64,000 nucleotides of DNA from Thermoanaerobacter kivui (GCF_000763575.1 NZ_CP009170.1:87501-151500), one strand, 5' to 3'. Positions 48,736-58,135 are shown, counted from the first letter of the stretch. Notes: generated from the letters alone by a model not told the origin. Made by a program: numbers and translations.

Positions 48736-50991
48736 ATGGTTAGAGGAACAGTACGAAAAATACAGACAAAACAAATAGAAATATCTGGTATTGTACAGGG
48801 CGTAGGTTTTCGCCCTTTTGTATTTACACTTGCAAAGAAGTATCATTTAGGAGGCATAGTCTATAACACCTCTTCAGGTGTTTATATAGAAGTAGAAGGG
48901 GAGGAGGAAAATGTCAACAGTTTTATAAAAGAATTAAAAAATAATCCTCCTCCACTTGCTGTTATAGATGAGGTAAAAGTAAAAGATTTAGAAGTTAAGG
49001 GTTATGAGGATTTCGAAATTATATCGAGTCAAGAAAATGATGGATTTGTACCTGTATCTCCTGATATGGGGGTATGCGACGACTGTTTAAGAGAAATGAG
49101 AGACCCAAATGACAGAAGATATAGGTATCCTTTTATAAATTGCACTAATTGTGGTCCAAGGTTTTCTATAATAGAGGATATTCCTTATGACAGACCCAAA
49201 ACTTCTATGAAGGTATTTCCTATGTGCGAAAAATGCGAAAAAGAGTACAATGACCCCAATGACAGGAGATTTCACGCGCAGCCGGTAGCCTGTTTTGACT
49301 GCGGGCCTAAGTTGGAATTTGTAGGAGCTGATTGTCAGCAAGATGAAATAAAATGTGCTATAGATTCCCTTAAAAAAGGCAAAATTGTCGCTATTAAGGG
49401 AATAGGGGGTTTTCACTTAGCAGTAAATGCCCTTAGCGATGAAGCTGTCTCTACCTTGAGAAGTCGAAAAAAGAGGTATGGAAAGCCTTTCGCTGTCATG
49501 ATGAAAGACATAGAACAGGTAGAAAAGTATTGTGTTGTAAGTGAAGAAGAAAAAAAGCTTCTTTTAAGCCAGAGAAGGCCGATTGTGCTTTTAAAGAAAA
49601 AAGGAGAAAAACTTGCGAAGGGCATTGCTGATGGCTTAGATACTTTGGGAGTAATACTTCCATATGCTCCTATACATTATCTTTTAATGGACCAAATAGA
49701 CTTTCCTATTGTGATGACAAGTGGGAATGTCAGTGAAGAGCCACTGTGCAAAGACAATGAAGAGGCTATAAAAAATTTAAAAGACATAGCAGATGTTTTT
49801 CTTTTAAACAATAGGGATATAGTAAATAGAATAGATGATTCAGTTACTTCTTTTAATGCGGGTTATGAGAGGATTATAAGAAGGGCGAGAGGTTATGCTC
49901 CTCAACCTATTTTGCTTAAAAAAGATACTAAGGTCAATGTGCTGGCGGTAGGAGGTTTTTACAAAAATACTTTTTGCTTTACCAAAGGGCATTATGCCTT
50001 CATAAGTCATCACATAGGAGATTTGGACAATGAAAAGACTTTTGAGTATTACAAAGAAGAAATAGAAAAATATAAACGGCTTTTTAAAGTGACACCTGAG
50101 GTAGTAGCTCATGACATGCATAAAGGATATCTTTCGACGCAGTATGCTTTATTGTGTGGTTTGCCTCTTGTTGAGGTTCAACACCATCATGCTCATATCG
50201 CTAGCTGTATGGCGGAGTACAACATTACAGATAAAGTAATAGGGATAGCCTATGACGGTACTGGATATGGTACTGACGGTAATATATGGGGTGCAGAATT
50301 TTTTATATGCGACTTAAAAGATTTTATAAGAGTAGGGCATCTCGAGTATAAACCGCTTCCAGGCGGTGAACTGGCAATAAAAAAGATATACAGAACAGCT
50401 TTGGGATTTATTTCAGAAGATATAGGAAGTTATGGAGATTTTTTGGAAAGGTTTGACCAAAAAGAGGTTGAGATAATTTTGAAACAAATTAAGAGAAAAA
50501 TTAATACTCCTTATGTGTCCAGCATGGGCAGGTTTTTTGATGCTGCTTCTTCTCTACTTGGATTAAGAGATGAGGTGCTCTTTGAAGGACAAGGTGCTAT
50601 GGAGCTGGAAAGTTTGATAGTTGACACTGACAGCTTTTATGAATTTGAAATTTCTCATAAAGATGGCTATATAATAAACACAGATATAATATTACAGCAA
50701 TTGTACAATGACTATAAAAAAAGAGTAGACAAAAGAATAATTGCAGCAAAATTTCATAATTCCATTGTAGAATTTACCCATTATTTGGCTTTGGAATTGA
50801 GAAAAGAATTTGGAATTAACAAAGTAGTATTGAGTGGTGGCAGTTTTCAAAATAGGTATTTGCTAAAAAAACTATTATCAAAACTTAGTGATTCAGGCTT
50901 TGAGGCTTATTCTAACAGTAGAGTTCCTTGTAACGATGGGGGAATTTCGTTAGGGCAAGCTGTTATTGCAAATAAAAAACTGGAGGGATAA
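48736..50991 (+). CDS. hypF: Carbamoyltransferase HypF
   Basis: A 751-residue multidomain protein. An acylphosphatase domain (GIVQGVGFRPFVF, residues 15-100), two zinc-finger sets (CDDCLREM and CTNCGPRF; CEKCEKEY and CFDCGPK), a YrdC/Sua5 domain (about 200-390, KGIGGFHLAVNA) and a Kae1-like C-terminal domain (VQHHHAHIASCMAEYN) are all in order. HypF makes the thiocarbamate that becomes CN ligands on the Fe of the NiFe site. ATG 48736 follows GGAGGG. It heads hypFCDE. Confidence 0.97.
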   Translation: MVRGTVRKIQTKQIEISGIVQGVGFRPFVFTLAKKYHLGGIVYNTSSGVYIEVEGEEENVNSFIKELKNNPPPLAVIDEVKVKDLEVKGYEDFEIISSQENDGFVPVSPDMGVCDDCLREMRDPNDRRYRYPFINCTNCGPRFSIIEDIPYDRPKTSMKVFPMCEKCEKEYNDPNDRRFHAQPVACFDCGPKLEFVGADCQQDEIKCAIDSLKKGKIVAIKGIGGFHLAVNALSDEAVSTLRSRKKRYGKPFAVMMKDIEQVEKYCVVSEEEKKLLLSQRRPIVLLKKKGEKLAKGIADGLDTLGVILPYAPIHYLLMDQIDFPIVMTSGNVSEEPLCKDNEEAIKNLKDIADVFLLNNRDIVNRIDDSVTSFNAGYERIIRRARGYAPQPILLKKDTKVNVLAVGGFYKNTFCFTKGHYAFISHHIGDLDNEKTFEYYKEEIEKYKRLFKVTPEVVAHDMHKGYLSTQYALLCGLPLVEVQHHHAHIASCMAEYNITDKVIGIAYDGTGYGTDGNIWGAEFFICDLKDFIRVGHLEYKPLPGGELAIKKIYRTALGFISEDIGSYGDFLERFDQKEVEIILKQIKRKINTPYVSSMGRFFDAASSLLGLRDEVLFEGQGAMELESLIVDTDSFYEFEISHKDGYIINTDIILQQLYNDYKKRVDKRIIAAKFHNSIVEFTHYLALELRKEFGINKVVLSGGSFQNRYLLKKLLSKLSDSGFEAYSNSRVPCNDGGISLGQAVIANKKLEG

Positions 50992-50993
50992 TC

Positions 50994-51236
50994 ATGTGTA
51001 TTGCTGTGCCATCAAAAGCGATAAAAATTGAAGGTAAAGTTGCAGAGACAGAGCTTGGTGGCGTCATAAGAAGGGTATCCATAGAAATGGTTCCAGATGT
51101 TAAAGTTGGAGATTATGTTATGGTTTATGCGGGACTTGCCATAAGCGTTGTAGACAAGGAAGAAGCGGAAATGGAAAGGGAGCTTTGGGAAGAGGTTACG
51201 GAGGTTTTAAAGGATGCAGCAAACCGAAATGATTAA
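50994..51236 (+). CDS. hypC: Hydrogenase maturation chaperone HypC, copy 2
   Basis: An 80-residue HypC paralogue with the MCIAVPSKA N-terminus and KVGDYVMVYAGLA. It starts two bases after hypF and overlaps hypD by 23 bases. Together with the copy at 46130-46348, it gives two HypCs: one in the Ech operon and one with hypDE, perhaps specific to different steps or hydrogenases. Confidence 0.94.
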   Translation: MCIAVPSKAIKIEGKVAETELGGVIRRVSIEMVPDVKVGDYVMVYAGLAISVVDKEEAEMERELWEEVTEVLKDAANRND

Positions 51237-52272
51237 AAAAGCTAAAGAAATAATTGATATTTTAAATCCGGGTATGCAATTTAACATAATGGAAGTCTGC
51301 GGCTCCCACACAATGGCTATTTCAAAATACGGTTTAAGGCAAATTCTGCCTAAAAATATAAGGCTTATATCAGGGCCAGGATGTCCTGTGTGTGTGACAG
51401 CGCAGAATGAAATAGACAGTGTTATAGAACTTGCTAATAAAAATGTTGTAATTGCCACTTTTGGAGACCTCATAAGGGTTCCGGGTAACAAGTCATCACT
51501 GCAGGCAGAAAGAGCAGCTGGCAAAGATGTAAAAGTGTTTTATTCGCCTCTTGATGCTTTAGAATACGCTGAGAAAAATCCAAGTAAAGAGGTAGTTTTT
51601 ATAGGGATAGGATTTGAAACCACTATTCCCACTGTGGCTGTCACTATTAAAGAGGCAGAAGAGAAAAACATAAAAAATTACAGCGTTTACTGCCTCCATA
51701 AGACAATGCCTGAGGCTTTAAGAGCACTTCTTGAAGGTGGTTCAAAGGTACAAGGCTTTTTGCTTCCAGGTCACGTAAGTGCAATAACGGGAAGCAAAAT
51801 ATATAAATTTCTTGCTGAGGAATTTGGTGTCGGCGGTGTAATCTCAGGATTTGAAGCATTGGATATTTTAATGAGCATAATAATGCTTCTTAAAAATTAC
51901 AAAAGTCCTTCAATCGAAATTCAATATAAGAGAGTGGTAAGAGAAGAAGGAAATGTTGAAGCGCAGAAGATAATTGAGGAAATTTTTGAGCCTTGTGACA
52001 GCACGTGGAGAGGTCTTGGGGAGATTAAAGGTTCAGGACTTAAGATAAAAGACAAGTATAAAGACTTTGATGCGGCGTTAAAATTTGATATAAAACCAAT
52101 TGGAGAAGAAATCGAGATAAAAGGTTGCCGATGTGGAGATGTTTTAAAAGGAAATATCTATCCCAACGAATGTCCTCTCTTTGGGAGAGTGTGTACTTCT
52201 GAAAATCCTGTGGGACCTTGTATGGTTTCTTCAGAGGGTTCTTGTGCAGCTTTTTATAAGTACGGTGCTTAA
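51214..52272 (+). CDS. hypD: Hydrogenase maturation protein HypD
   Basis: A 352-residue protein. The Fe-cyanide assembly motif CGSHT, the GPGCPVC motif (ISGPGCPVCVTAQ), and the [4Fe-4S] ligands in CRCGDVLKGN, PNECPLFGRVC and GPCMVSSEGSCAA are present. It is the scaffold for Fe(CN)2CO with HypC. ATG 51214 follows GGAGG by 9 bases and overlaps hypC. Confidence 0.97.
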   Translation: MQQTEMIKKAKEIIDILNPGMQFNIMEVCGSHTMAISKYGLRQILPKNIRLISGPGCPVCVTAQNEIDSVIELANKNVVIATFGDLIRVPGNKSSLQAERAAGKDVKVFYSPLDALEYAEKNPSKEVVFIGIGFETTIPTVAVTIKEAEEKNIKNYSVYCLHKTMPEALRALLEGGSKVQGFLLPGHVSAITGSKIYKFLAEEFGVGGVISGFEALDILMSIIMLLKNYKSPSIEIQYKRVVREEGNVEAQKIIEEIFEPCDSTWRGLGEIKGSGLKIKDKYKDFDAALKFDIKPIGEEIEIKGCRCGDVLKGNIYPNECPLFGRVCTSENPVGPCMVSSEGSCAAFYKYGA

Positions 52273-52289
52273 TGAAAGGATGAGAAGCG

Positions 52290-53279
52290 ATGGATAAAGT
52301 TTTGCTGTCCCATGGCGGCGGCGGGACCATGATGGAAAGATTAATTGAAGAAGTTTTTGCTAAAACCTTTGACAATGAATATTTAAATGCAATGGAAGAT
52401 GCGGCATTGCTTTTTGGAAATATCACTCTTACCACTGACAGCTTCACAGTGAAGCCTATTTTCTTCCCCGGGGGAGATATAGGGCGGTTGGCTGTGTGCG
52501 GCACAGTAAATGATGCTTCCATGAGGGGAGCAAAGCCTTTGTTTTTGACTTGCGCTTTTATAATTGAGGAAGGATACCCTATAGAAGAATTAAGACGTAT
52601 AGTAAAATCTATGGCTGAGGCAGCAGAGGAAGCAGGTGTGAAAATAGTTGCGGGAGACACTAAAGTCGTAGAAAAAGGTGGTGTTGACGGAATATTTATA
52701 AACACTTCCGGCATAGGTGTGGTATACGAAAATGCAGATGTATCGATTAAAAATGCGAGGCCAGGAGATGTGGTGTTGATTTCCGGCACAATAGGAGACC
52801 ATGGAATGGCTATTATGAGTGCGAGAGAAGAATTGCAATTTGACCCTCCCATTTTGTCGGATGTTTCACCTCTTAACAAGTTGATAGAAAAGCTTATGAC
52901 TTTGGGGAAAGCCGTTAAGGTGCTGAGAGACCCTACAAGAGGGGGAGTAGCAGAAGTACTTTACGAAATATCAAAAATGAGCGGTGTCGGCATTAAAATA
53001 TATGAAGATAAATTGCCTGTAAAAGCAAGCGTAAAATCTGCCTGCGATTTGATGGGATTTGATTTTTTGCACCTTGCAAATGAAGGAAAGTTAATTGCAG
53101 TCGTTGACAGGAAATACGCTGATGAAGCTTTAGAAATCATGAAATCAGATAAATATGGAAAAGATGCAGCGATAATTGGTGAAGTAAATGATTCAAAGCT
53201 TGTTACAATCGACACGTTTTACGGTACTTCAAGAATTATTGACAGGCCAATAGGAGAACTGCTTCCAAGAATATGTTAA
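52290..53279 (+). CDS. hypE: Hydrogenase maturation protein HypE
   Basis: A 329-residue PurM-like protein that starts with the HypE motif SHGGGGTMMERLI and ends in the diagnostic PRIC, whose C-terminal cysteine carries the thiocyanate made from HypF's product. The GDTKVVEKGGVDG segment forms the ATP site. It is the last hyp gene; its terminator appears split by a small palindromic element (53300-53449). Confidence 0.97.
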   Translation: MDKVLLSHGGGGTMMERLIEEVFAKTFDNEYLNAMEDAALLFGNITLTTDSFTVKPIFFPGGDIGRLAVCGTVNDASMRGAKPLFLTCAFIIEEGYPIEELRRIVKSMAEAAEEAGVKIVAGDTKVVEKGGVDGIFINTSGIGVVYENADVSIKNARPGDVVLISGTIGDHGMAIMSAREELQFDPPILSDVSPLNKLIEKLMTLGKAVKVLRDPTRGGVAEVLYEISKMSGVGIKIYEDKLPVKASVKSACDLMGFDFLHLANEGKLIAVVDRKYADEALEIMKSDKYGKDAAIIGEVNDSKLVTIDTFYGTSRIIDRPIGELLPRIC

Positions 53280-53299
53280 AATGGGTAAGGAACGGGATA

Positions 53300-53449
53300 G
53301 TTGCCTTTTCTCAGGCCGTAGGCAAAGTCATTTTTAATAAGTCTCCGCTTTTATGTGCAAAGTGCATTGCGGAAGTATCTTAGTGTGCCTGCATTTAATC
53401 ATAAAAGCAGGAGACTTTAAATACAATAAAAAGGTTTGTCAACAAACCG
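53300..53449. repeat. Palindromic element inserted in the hypE terminator (copy A)
   Basis: About 150 bases are flanked by exact 11-bp direct repeats GGAACGGGATA (53289-53299 and 53450-53460), the second being the left arm of the intact hypE terminator. The inside has two inverted halves sharing TTGxCAAA...AAGTCTCC...GCTTTTATG, and the same sequences recur in reverse at 61646-61944. GGTTTG TCAA CAAACC (53433-53448) is a terminal hairpin. Confidence 0.8.
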
Positions 53450-53450
53450 G

Positions 53451-53479
53451 GAACGGGATAATTTCCCGTTCTATTTTTA
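53451..53479 (+). terminator. Rho-independent terminator of the hypFCDE operon
   Basis: GAACGGGA (53451-53458) pairs with TCCCGTTC (53464-53471), followed by T5. It is 170 bases past hypE; its left arm sequence also occurs 10 bases past hypE, before copy A of the element. Confidence 0.85.
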
Positions 53480-53607
53480 TCATTTTATTTTACGTGTACA
53501 TATATATTGAATGTACTATACAGATATGGTAATATAACGTTAATATAAATTGCTTGTTACAACAAACAATTAATAACTTCTAAGTTTTAAGAAAAGGGTG
53601 AAGTAAC

Positions 53608-54153
53608 TTGTTTACAGGCGAGAAGGTAAGACTTAGGGCTTATAGAAAGGAGGATGTGGAATTGGCTTTGAAATATATAAATGATCCAGAGTTAAAAAGG
53701 TATTTGAAGCCAGGAATTCCATATCCTTTAACATTGGAGGATGAATACAGATGGTTTGAAAATTTATCTTCTTCAAAGGACACATATAGTTTTGCAATCG
53801 AGACGCTTGAGGATGGAAAGTACATAGGAGGCTGTGGAATAAATAAAGTTGACTGGAAAAATAAAGTTGCAGTCGTGGGAATTTTTATCGGTGACAAGGA
53901 ATATTGGGGAAAGGGATATGGAACAGATGCAATGAAAGTACTGATAAGATTTATATTTGAACAGATGAACATGAACAGAGTAGAATTATACGTGTATTCT
54001 TTCAACACTCGTGCTATAAAATCTTACGAAAAATGTGGGTTTGTAAAAGAAGGTGTGTTAAGAAAAAGGTTGTTTAGAGATGGCAAATATTATGATGAGT
54101 ATGTAATGAGCATATTAAAAGAAGAATTTGATGAGAAATATAACAAAGCATAG
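53608..54153 (+). CDS. GNAT-family N-acetyltransferase (RimJ/RimL-like)
   Basis: A 181-residue GNAT protein. The VRLRAYRKEDVEL start and the acetyl-CoA loop in IGDKEYWGKGYGTDAMKVLIRF are the family signatures; the C-terminal NTRAIKSYEKCGFVKEGVLRKRLF is the usual RimL-type end. It probably acetylates a protein N-terminus or small amine. It starts with TTG after AAGGGTGA. It follows an interval holding the palindromic element and a terminator. The substrate is unknown. Confidence 0.9.
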   Translation: MFTGEKVRLRAYRKEDVELALKYINDPELKRYLKPGIPYPLTLEDEYRWFENLSSSKDTYSFAIETLEDGKYIGGCGINKVDWKNKVAVVGIFIGDKEYWGKGYGTDAMKVLIRFIFEQMNMNRVELYVYSFNTRAIKSYEKCGFVKEGVLRKRLFRDGKYYDEYVMSILKEEFDEKYNKA

Positions 54154-54174
54154 TAATCATAGGTTTGGTTATAA

Positions 54175-54306
54175 ATGCATAAATTGGCATTAGTGAGTGG
54201 CGATATTACAAAAAATCCCGAGCATGTGAAGCGAAATTTAGATTTATTAGAGATGGATATTGACGAAAAAATAGTAGACAAAGCAATAGTAATTGCTAAT
54301 GCCTAA
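54175..54306 (+). CDS. Small open frame of unknown nature, possibly a gene remnant
   Basis: A 43-residue frame (MHKLALVSGDITKNPEHVKR through VDKAIVIANA) has protein-like composition and one clear ATG, but no ribosome site. An in-frame stop (TAA) directly precedes the ATG. It may be the 3' scrap of a lost gene or a real short protein. I do not recognise a family. Confidence 0.3.
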   Translation: MHKLALVSGDITKNPEHVKRNLDLLEMDIDEKIVDKAIVIANA

Positions 54307-54412
54307 ATTTTTTTAATAAATTTTTAATTTAAAAAGAGGAATATTTATTTTTTTGTAGAATATTAATTATTGTGTGTTAAAAAAAGATTATGGATGTAAA
54401 AAGGTGGCAAAG

Positions 54413-54763
54413 ATGGGCAGGATTTTGGTTTTAGATGACAACAAGGGAATTTGTAATTTATTAGAGGAGATTTTTACAATGGATGGTCACGAAGTAAAAG
54501 CCTACAGTGATATTAGCCATTTTGACAGAGAATTAGACAAATTCAAACCAGATGTAGGCTTATTTGACTTACACATGGCAAGCGATATGTTAAAAATTGT
54601 TAGAAAGATTAAAAAAATCCACCCAAATATAAAAAGTATCATTATGTCGGCTGATGAACCCGAGGCACCTTTTACGGAATTCCCTTTTATATCTAAACCT
54701 TTTGACATAATAGCGTTAAAAAATTTAGTTTATGATAACCTAAAAGAGCAAATGGTTGTATAA
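54413..54763 (+). CDS. Single-domain response regulator, Spo0F-like
   Basis: About 116 residues, receiver domain only. The acidic pair DD (8-9), phospho-acceptor Asp52 (GLFDLHM), Thr/Ser (IIMSADEPE) and the conserved lysine (FISKPFD) are present. Spo0F relays phosphate in the sporulation phosphorelay and lies next to fba in Bacillus, as here. ATG 54413 follows AAGGTGG; a longer frame from 54374 is less likely. Another function as a simple receiver protein is possible, as many anaerobic sporeformers lack the full phosphorelay. Confidence 0.8.
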   Translation: MGRILVLDDNKGICNLLEEIFTMDGHEVKAYSDISHFDRELDKFKPDVGLFDLHMASDMLKIVRKIKKIHPNIKSIIMSADEPEAPFTEFPFISKPFDIIALKNLVYDNLKEQMVV

Positions 54764-54787
54764 AAGGTACGCATGTACCTTTTTTAT
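54762..54787 (+). terminator. Terminator after the Spo0F-like gene
   Basis: AAAAGGTAC (54762-54770) and GTACCTTTT (54775-54783) form a perfect stem with a GCAT loop and a following T run; the stem starts at the last bases of the stop codon. Confidence 0.85.
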
Positions 54788-54794
54788 AATTTTC

Positions 54795-54823
54795 TTGAGC
54801 TGTTTTCAAACAAATGTTATAAT
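54795..54823 (+). promoter_or_regulatory. Sigma-A promoter of fba
   Basis: TTGAGC (54795-54800) and TATAAT (54818-54823) are 17 bases apart, with an added TG (extended -10). The leader to the ATG is about 60 bases. Confidence 0.8.
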
Positions 54824-54889
54824 GAAAAAGTAAAGTTACATAATAAAGATAGTATTTTGAAATCAGGTCTAACAAAGGAGTTGTTTGAA

Positions 54890-55741
54890 ATGTTGGTAAC
54901 AGGTATAGAAATACTAAGCAAAGCTCATAAAGAGGGATATGCAGTTGGCGCTTTTAACACCAGCAATTTAGAGATTACTCAAGCAATTGTTGAGGCGGCA
55001 GAAGAGACAAAATCTCCTGTTATTATTCAAGTCAGTGAGGGAGGATTAAAATACGCCGGCATTGAGACGATTTCAGCGATAGTAAGGACAATGGCTGAAA
55101 AAGCTTCTGTTCCGATTGCGCTTCATCTTGACCATGGTACAGATTTTGATATTGTGATGAAGTGCTTGCGAAATGGTTGGACTTCTGTCATGATGGATGC
55201 GTCTAAATTACCCCTTGAAGAAAATATTAGAGTTACAAAAAACGTGGTACAAATTGCCCATGGCATGGGAGTTTCTGTTGAAGCTGAAATTGGCAAAATC
55301 GGTGGTACAGAGGATAATATCACGGTAGATGAGAGAGAAGCGGCTATGACTGACCCTGAAGAAGCCTTAAAATTTGCGAAAGAAACAGGAATAGATTATT
55401 TAGCTATAGCCATCGGAACAGCCCATGGACCTTATAAAGGAGAGCCCAAACTTGACTTCGAGAGGCTTAAAAAGATAAAGGAAATGCTCAATATTCCGCT
55501 GGTTTTGCACGGAGCTTCAGGTGTCCCTGAAGATGCTATAAAAAAAGCCGTAAGCTTCGGCATAAACAAAATAAATATAGATACAGACATAAGGCAGGCT
55601 TTTGCGCGCAGACTTAGAGAATTATTAGAGAAAGACCAAGAGGTATATGACCCCAGAAAAATTTTAGGGCCTTGCAAAGAGGCGATGAAAGAAGTAATTA
55701 AGCAAAAGATGATATTGTTTGGCGCAGCAGGAAGAGCGTAA
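54890..55741 (+). CDS. fba: Class II fructose-bisphosphate aldolase
   Basis: A 283-residue zinc aldolase. The metal-site motifs PIALHLDHGTDFD (two His ligands), HGMGVSVEAEIGKIGG, IGTAHGPYKGEP and LVLHGASGVPEDAI are present. It splits fructose 1,6-bisphosphate to glyceraldehyde 3-phosphate and dihydroxyacetone phosphate. ATG 54890 follows AAGGAG; the upstream frame is untranslated leader. It follows the Spo0F-like gene and precedes rho as in Bacillus, but murAB, glpX and tal are absent between. Confidence 0.95.
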   Translation: MLVTGIEILSKAHKEGYAVGAFNTSNLEITQAIVEAAEETKSPVIIQVSEGGLKYAGIETISAIVRTMAEKASVPIALHLDHGTDFDIVMKCLRNGWTSVMMDASKLPLEENIRVTKNVVQIAHGMGVSVEAEIGKIGGTEDNITVDEREAAMTDPEEALKFAKETGIDYLAIAIGTAHGPYKGEPKLDFERLKKIKEMLNIPLVLHGASGVPEDAIKKAVSFGINKINIDTDIRQAFARRLRELLEKDQEVYDPRKILGPCKEAMKEVIKQKMILFGAAGRA

Positions 55742-55749
55742 AATATTGG

Positions 55750-55770
55750 CGGGTGCAGACCCGTTTTTTT
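55750..55770 (+). terminator. Terminator after fba
   Basis: CGGGT (55750-55754) pairs with ACCCG (55759-55763) over a GCAG loop, followed by seven Ts. Confidence 0.85.
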
Positions 55771-55843
55771 ATATTTTATGTATATTTTTTTATAAATTGT
55801 CAATTATAAATTTAAAAGAGAGCAAAAAAGAAGAAATAAATAC

Positions 55844-55872
55844 TTGACATTCCCAAAAAATATAAATAAAAT
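55844..55872 (+). promoter_or_regulatory. Sigma-A promoter of rho with a long leader
   Basis: TTGACA (55844-55849) and TAAAAT (55867-55872) are 17 bases apart. The leader to the rho start is about 195 bases (from about 55880 to 56074), T-rich and without an obvious gene or terminator; it may be involved in rho autoregulation. Confidence 0.75.
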
Positions 55873-56074
55873 AAAATAAGTACGGTATTATACGTATTCA
55901 TTTCCCTTCGAAGTTTTTTCAGTCTGCTTGTTTTAATTTTGTAGGTGATTAATCTCTTGAAAAGCCTTTGTATGGCGAAATTCTTCTTTATTACCCAATT
56001 TAAGTTTTAGACAAACAATTTTTAGTAATTTAAATTTTTTATTTATAAAAATCTAATTTTTGGGAGGTGTGCTT

Positions 56075-57613
56075 TTGGACTTTAACATTAATAATTTGGA
56101 AAATTTAAGCTTGATGGAGCTTCGAGAAATTGCAAAAGAATTAGGTGTTAAAAGCATCACAAAGTACAGAAAACAAGAACTGCGGGAAAAGATTTTAGAA
56201 AAAGCCAATCAGCTCAAAATTGAAGATGTAATTAAAAATGAGCCTAAAGAAGAAGATAAAAATTTAAAACAAAAGGAAGCTGAAGAAAATAAAGAAGGTA
56301 GTCTAAAAAACTCTTATGATAAAAATTCAGTTAAAACAGCTGATGTTTCAAAAAATGGCCATGCCAAACTTGTAACTTCTGAAAATACCAAAAACGAGTT
56401 GGCAATTCAACCCGCTTCTTCAAAAGAAAATTTGCCACTCATAAAAGAAATTTCTGATCCGTTGAAAGAACTCATAGAGACGCAGGGAGACGTTGTTGCA
56501 GAAGGCGTTCTCGATATAATGCCAGATGGTTACGGTTTTTTGAGGGTGGAAAATTTTGTTCAAGGGCCTAAGGATATATACATTTCTCAATCTCAGATAA
56601 GACGTTTTAATTTGAAAGTGGGAGATAAAGTAAGAGGTATAACAAGAATTCCAAGAGAAGGAGAAAAATATTCGGCTATATTATATGTGGAATCCATAAA
56701 TGGCGAAAACCCTGAAAATGCTAAAAAGAGGATTCCTTTCGATGAACTAACTCCTATTTTCCCAAATGAAAAATTAAGATTGGAAACATCACCTACGGAA
56801 TTTGCTATGAGATTAGTAGATATCATTGCACCGATAGGAAAAGGACAAAGAGGTATGATTGTAGCGCCTCCCAAAGCAGGTAAGACTACTCTTCTCAAAA
56901 AAATCGCCAATAGCATTTCAGAAAATCATCCAGAGGTTGTCCTTATTGTCCTTTTGATTGATGAGAGGCCAGAAGAAGTTACTGATATGAAAAGGTCTAT
57001 AAAAGGTGAAGTAGTGTATTCCACATTTGATGAACTTCCAGAACATCATACAAAAGTAGCTGAAATGGTATTAGAATATGCTAAAAGACTAGTGGAATAT
57101 AAAAAGGATGTAGTCATTCTCATGGATAGCATTACAAGACTGGCAAGGGCTTACAACCTTATAACGCCTCCTTCTGGAAGAACCCTTTCCGGTGGCATTG
57201 ACCCCTCTGCATTACACCCTCCAAAGAGGTTTTTTGGAGCTGCAAGGAATATAGAAGAAGGTGGCAGTTTGACTATTCTTGCTACGGCTTTAATTGAAAC
57301 AGGAAGCCGTATGGATGATGTAATATTTGAAGAATTTAAAGGAACAGGAAATATGGAACTCCATCTTGACAGAAAACTACAAGAACGTAGGATATTCCCT
57401 GCAATTGATATATACAAATCAGGTACCAGAAAAGAAGAATTATTGCTTACACAAAAGGAATTAGAAGCAATGTGGATGCTGAGAAAGGCTATGTCCAACT
57501 TGCCGCCAGCAGAAGTTACAGAAATGCTCATTGAAAAGTTAGTAAAAACTAAATCAAATGCTGAATTTATTGATATGATAAGGTCCCAATTATATAATAG
57601 GCAATATCAATAA
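56075..57613 (+). CDS. rho: Transcription termination factor Rho
   Basis: About 512 residues. The Rho_N domain (residues 1-45, [20 protein letters not shown]) is followed by a charged low-complexity insertion (about 50-135, Lys/Glu/Asn-rich), an RNA-binding cold-shock domain ([21 protein letters not shown]) and the RecA-like ATPase core (Walker [26 protein letters not shown]). TTG 56075 follows GGGAGG by 7 bases. The insertion makes it longer than most Rho proteins. It precedes rpmE after 270 bases. Confidence 0.95.
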   Translation: MDFNINNLENLSLMELREIAKELGVKSITKYRKQELREKILEKANQLKIEDVIKNEPKEEDKNLKQKEAEENKEGSLKNSYDKNSVKTADVSKNGHAKLVTSENTKNELAIQPASSKENLPLIKEISDPLKELIETQGDVVAEGVLDIMPDGYGFLRVENFVQGPKDIYISQSQIRRFNLKVGDKVRGITRIPREGEKYSAILYVESINGENPENAKKRIPFDELTPIFPNEKLRLETSPTEFAMRLVDIIAPIGKGQRGMIVAPPKAGKTTLLKKIANSISENHPEVVLIVLLIDERPEEVTDMKRSIKGEVVYSTFDELPEHHTKVAEMVLEYAKRLVEYKKDVVILMDSITRLARAYNLITPPSGRTLSGGIDPSALHPPKRFFGAARNIEEGGSLTILATALIETGSRMDDVIFEEFKGTGNMELHLDRKLQERRIFPAIDIYKSGTRKEELLLTQKELEAMWMLRKAMSNLPPAEVTEMLIEKLVKTKSNAEFIDMIRSQLYNRQYQ

Positions 57614-57659
57614 ATATATTAAGGTATATTAAAAATTTTAACAAAATATATAATTTCTT

Positions 57660-57800
57660 AATTCAAGGAACCATGAACTTATAGAACCCCTTGGTGGGAT
57701 TCGCTTACTGTAAGGCTAATTCTAGTCTTGCATAGTTAGACGCCGAAACAATGGTGCGCATAAGGGAGTTGAAAGTATTCACCAACGCATTTGTAGAGAG
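57660..57800. other. Unexplained structured segment in the rho-rpmE interval
   Basis: Bases 57660-57800 are richer in G and C than the flanks and hold short complementary segments: GAACCCC with GGGATTC (57684-57702), CTTA with TAAG (57704-57714), GGCTAA with TTAGACGCC (57714-57744), and GGTG with CACC (57753-57783). It ends before a good promoter. No gene is visible. It may be an ncRNA, a leader for a regulatory RNA, or an old insertion. Confidence 0.4.
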
Positions 57801-57817
57801 GATAGAGGGTGTGGATC

Positions 57818-57846
57818 TTGATATTGTGTATAAGTTGTGTTATAAT
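57818..57846 (+). promoter_or_regulatory. Sigma-A promoter of rpmE
   Basis: TTGATA (57818-57823) and TATAAT (57841-57846) are separated by 17 bases, giving a leader of about 30 bases. Confidence 0.85.
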
Positions 57847-57884
57847 TTCTGACGTATGAGTTTAGGTTGAAAGAGGTGAAAACT

Positions 57885-58094
57885 TTGAAAGCGAATATAC
57901 ATCCTACCTACTATCATGATGCTGTTGTAAGATGTGCTTGTGGCAATACTTTTGTAACAGGTTCTACAAAGAAGGAAATTAGAGTAGAAATATGCTCTAA
58001 ATGCCATCCTTTCTTCACAGGACAGCAGAAAATTGTTGATACAGGCGGAAGAGTCGAAAGATTTAGGAAAAAATTTAATTTGGAGGAAAAATAA
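57885..58094 (+). CDS. rpmE: 50S ribosomal protein L31, zinc-binding form
   Basis: A 69-residue L31 with CACGNTF and CSKCHPF zinc ligands, so it is the C+ form. TTG 57885 follows AGAGGTGA and gives the usual KANIHPTYY start; the GTG- or ATG-type upstream frame has no matching homology. It is monocistronic between rho and tdk, as in Bacillus. The zinc form is normally kept when zinc is ample; a ZIP transporter 4 kb downstream may supply it. Confidence 0.95.
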   Translation: MKANIHPTYYHDAVVRCACGNTFVTGSTKKEIRVEICSKCHPFFTGQQKIVDTGGRVERFRKKFNLEEK

Positions 58095-58100
58095 TTTATC

Positions 58101-58135
58101 GGTTAGAGTGGATAAGGCTCTAACCTTTTGTTTTT
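58101..58135 (+). terminator. Terminator after rpmE
   Basis: GGTTAGAG (58101-58108) pairs with CTCTAACC (58118-58125), followed by TTTT and a second T run. Confidence 0.8.

Noticed and set aside
57660-57800. Group II intron or L31 leader in the rho-rpmE interval
   Set aside because: No domain V-like hairpin or intron ORF is visible, and the rpmE promoter lies downstream of the segment.
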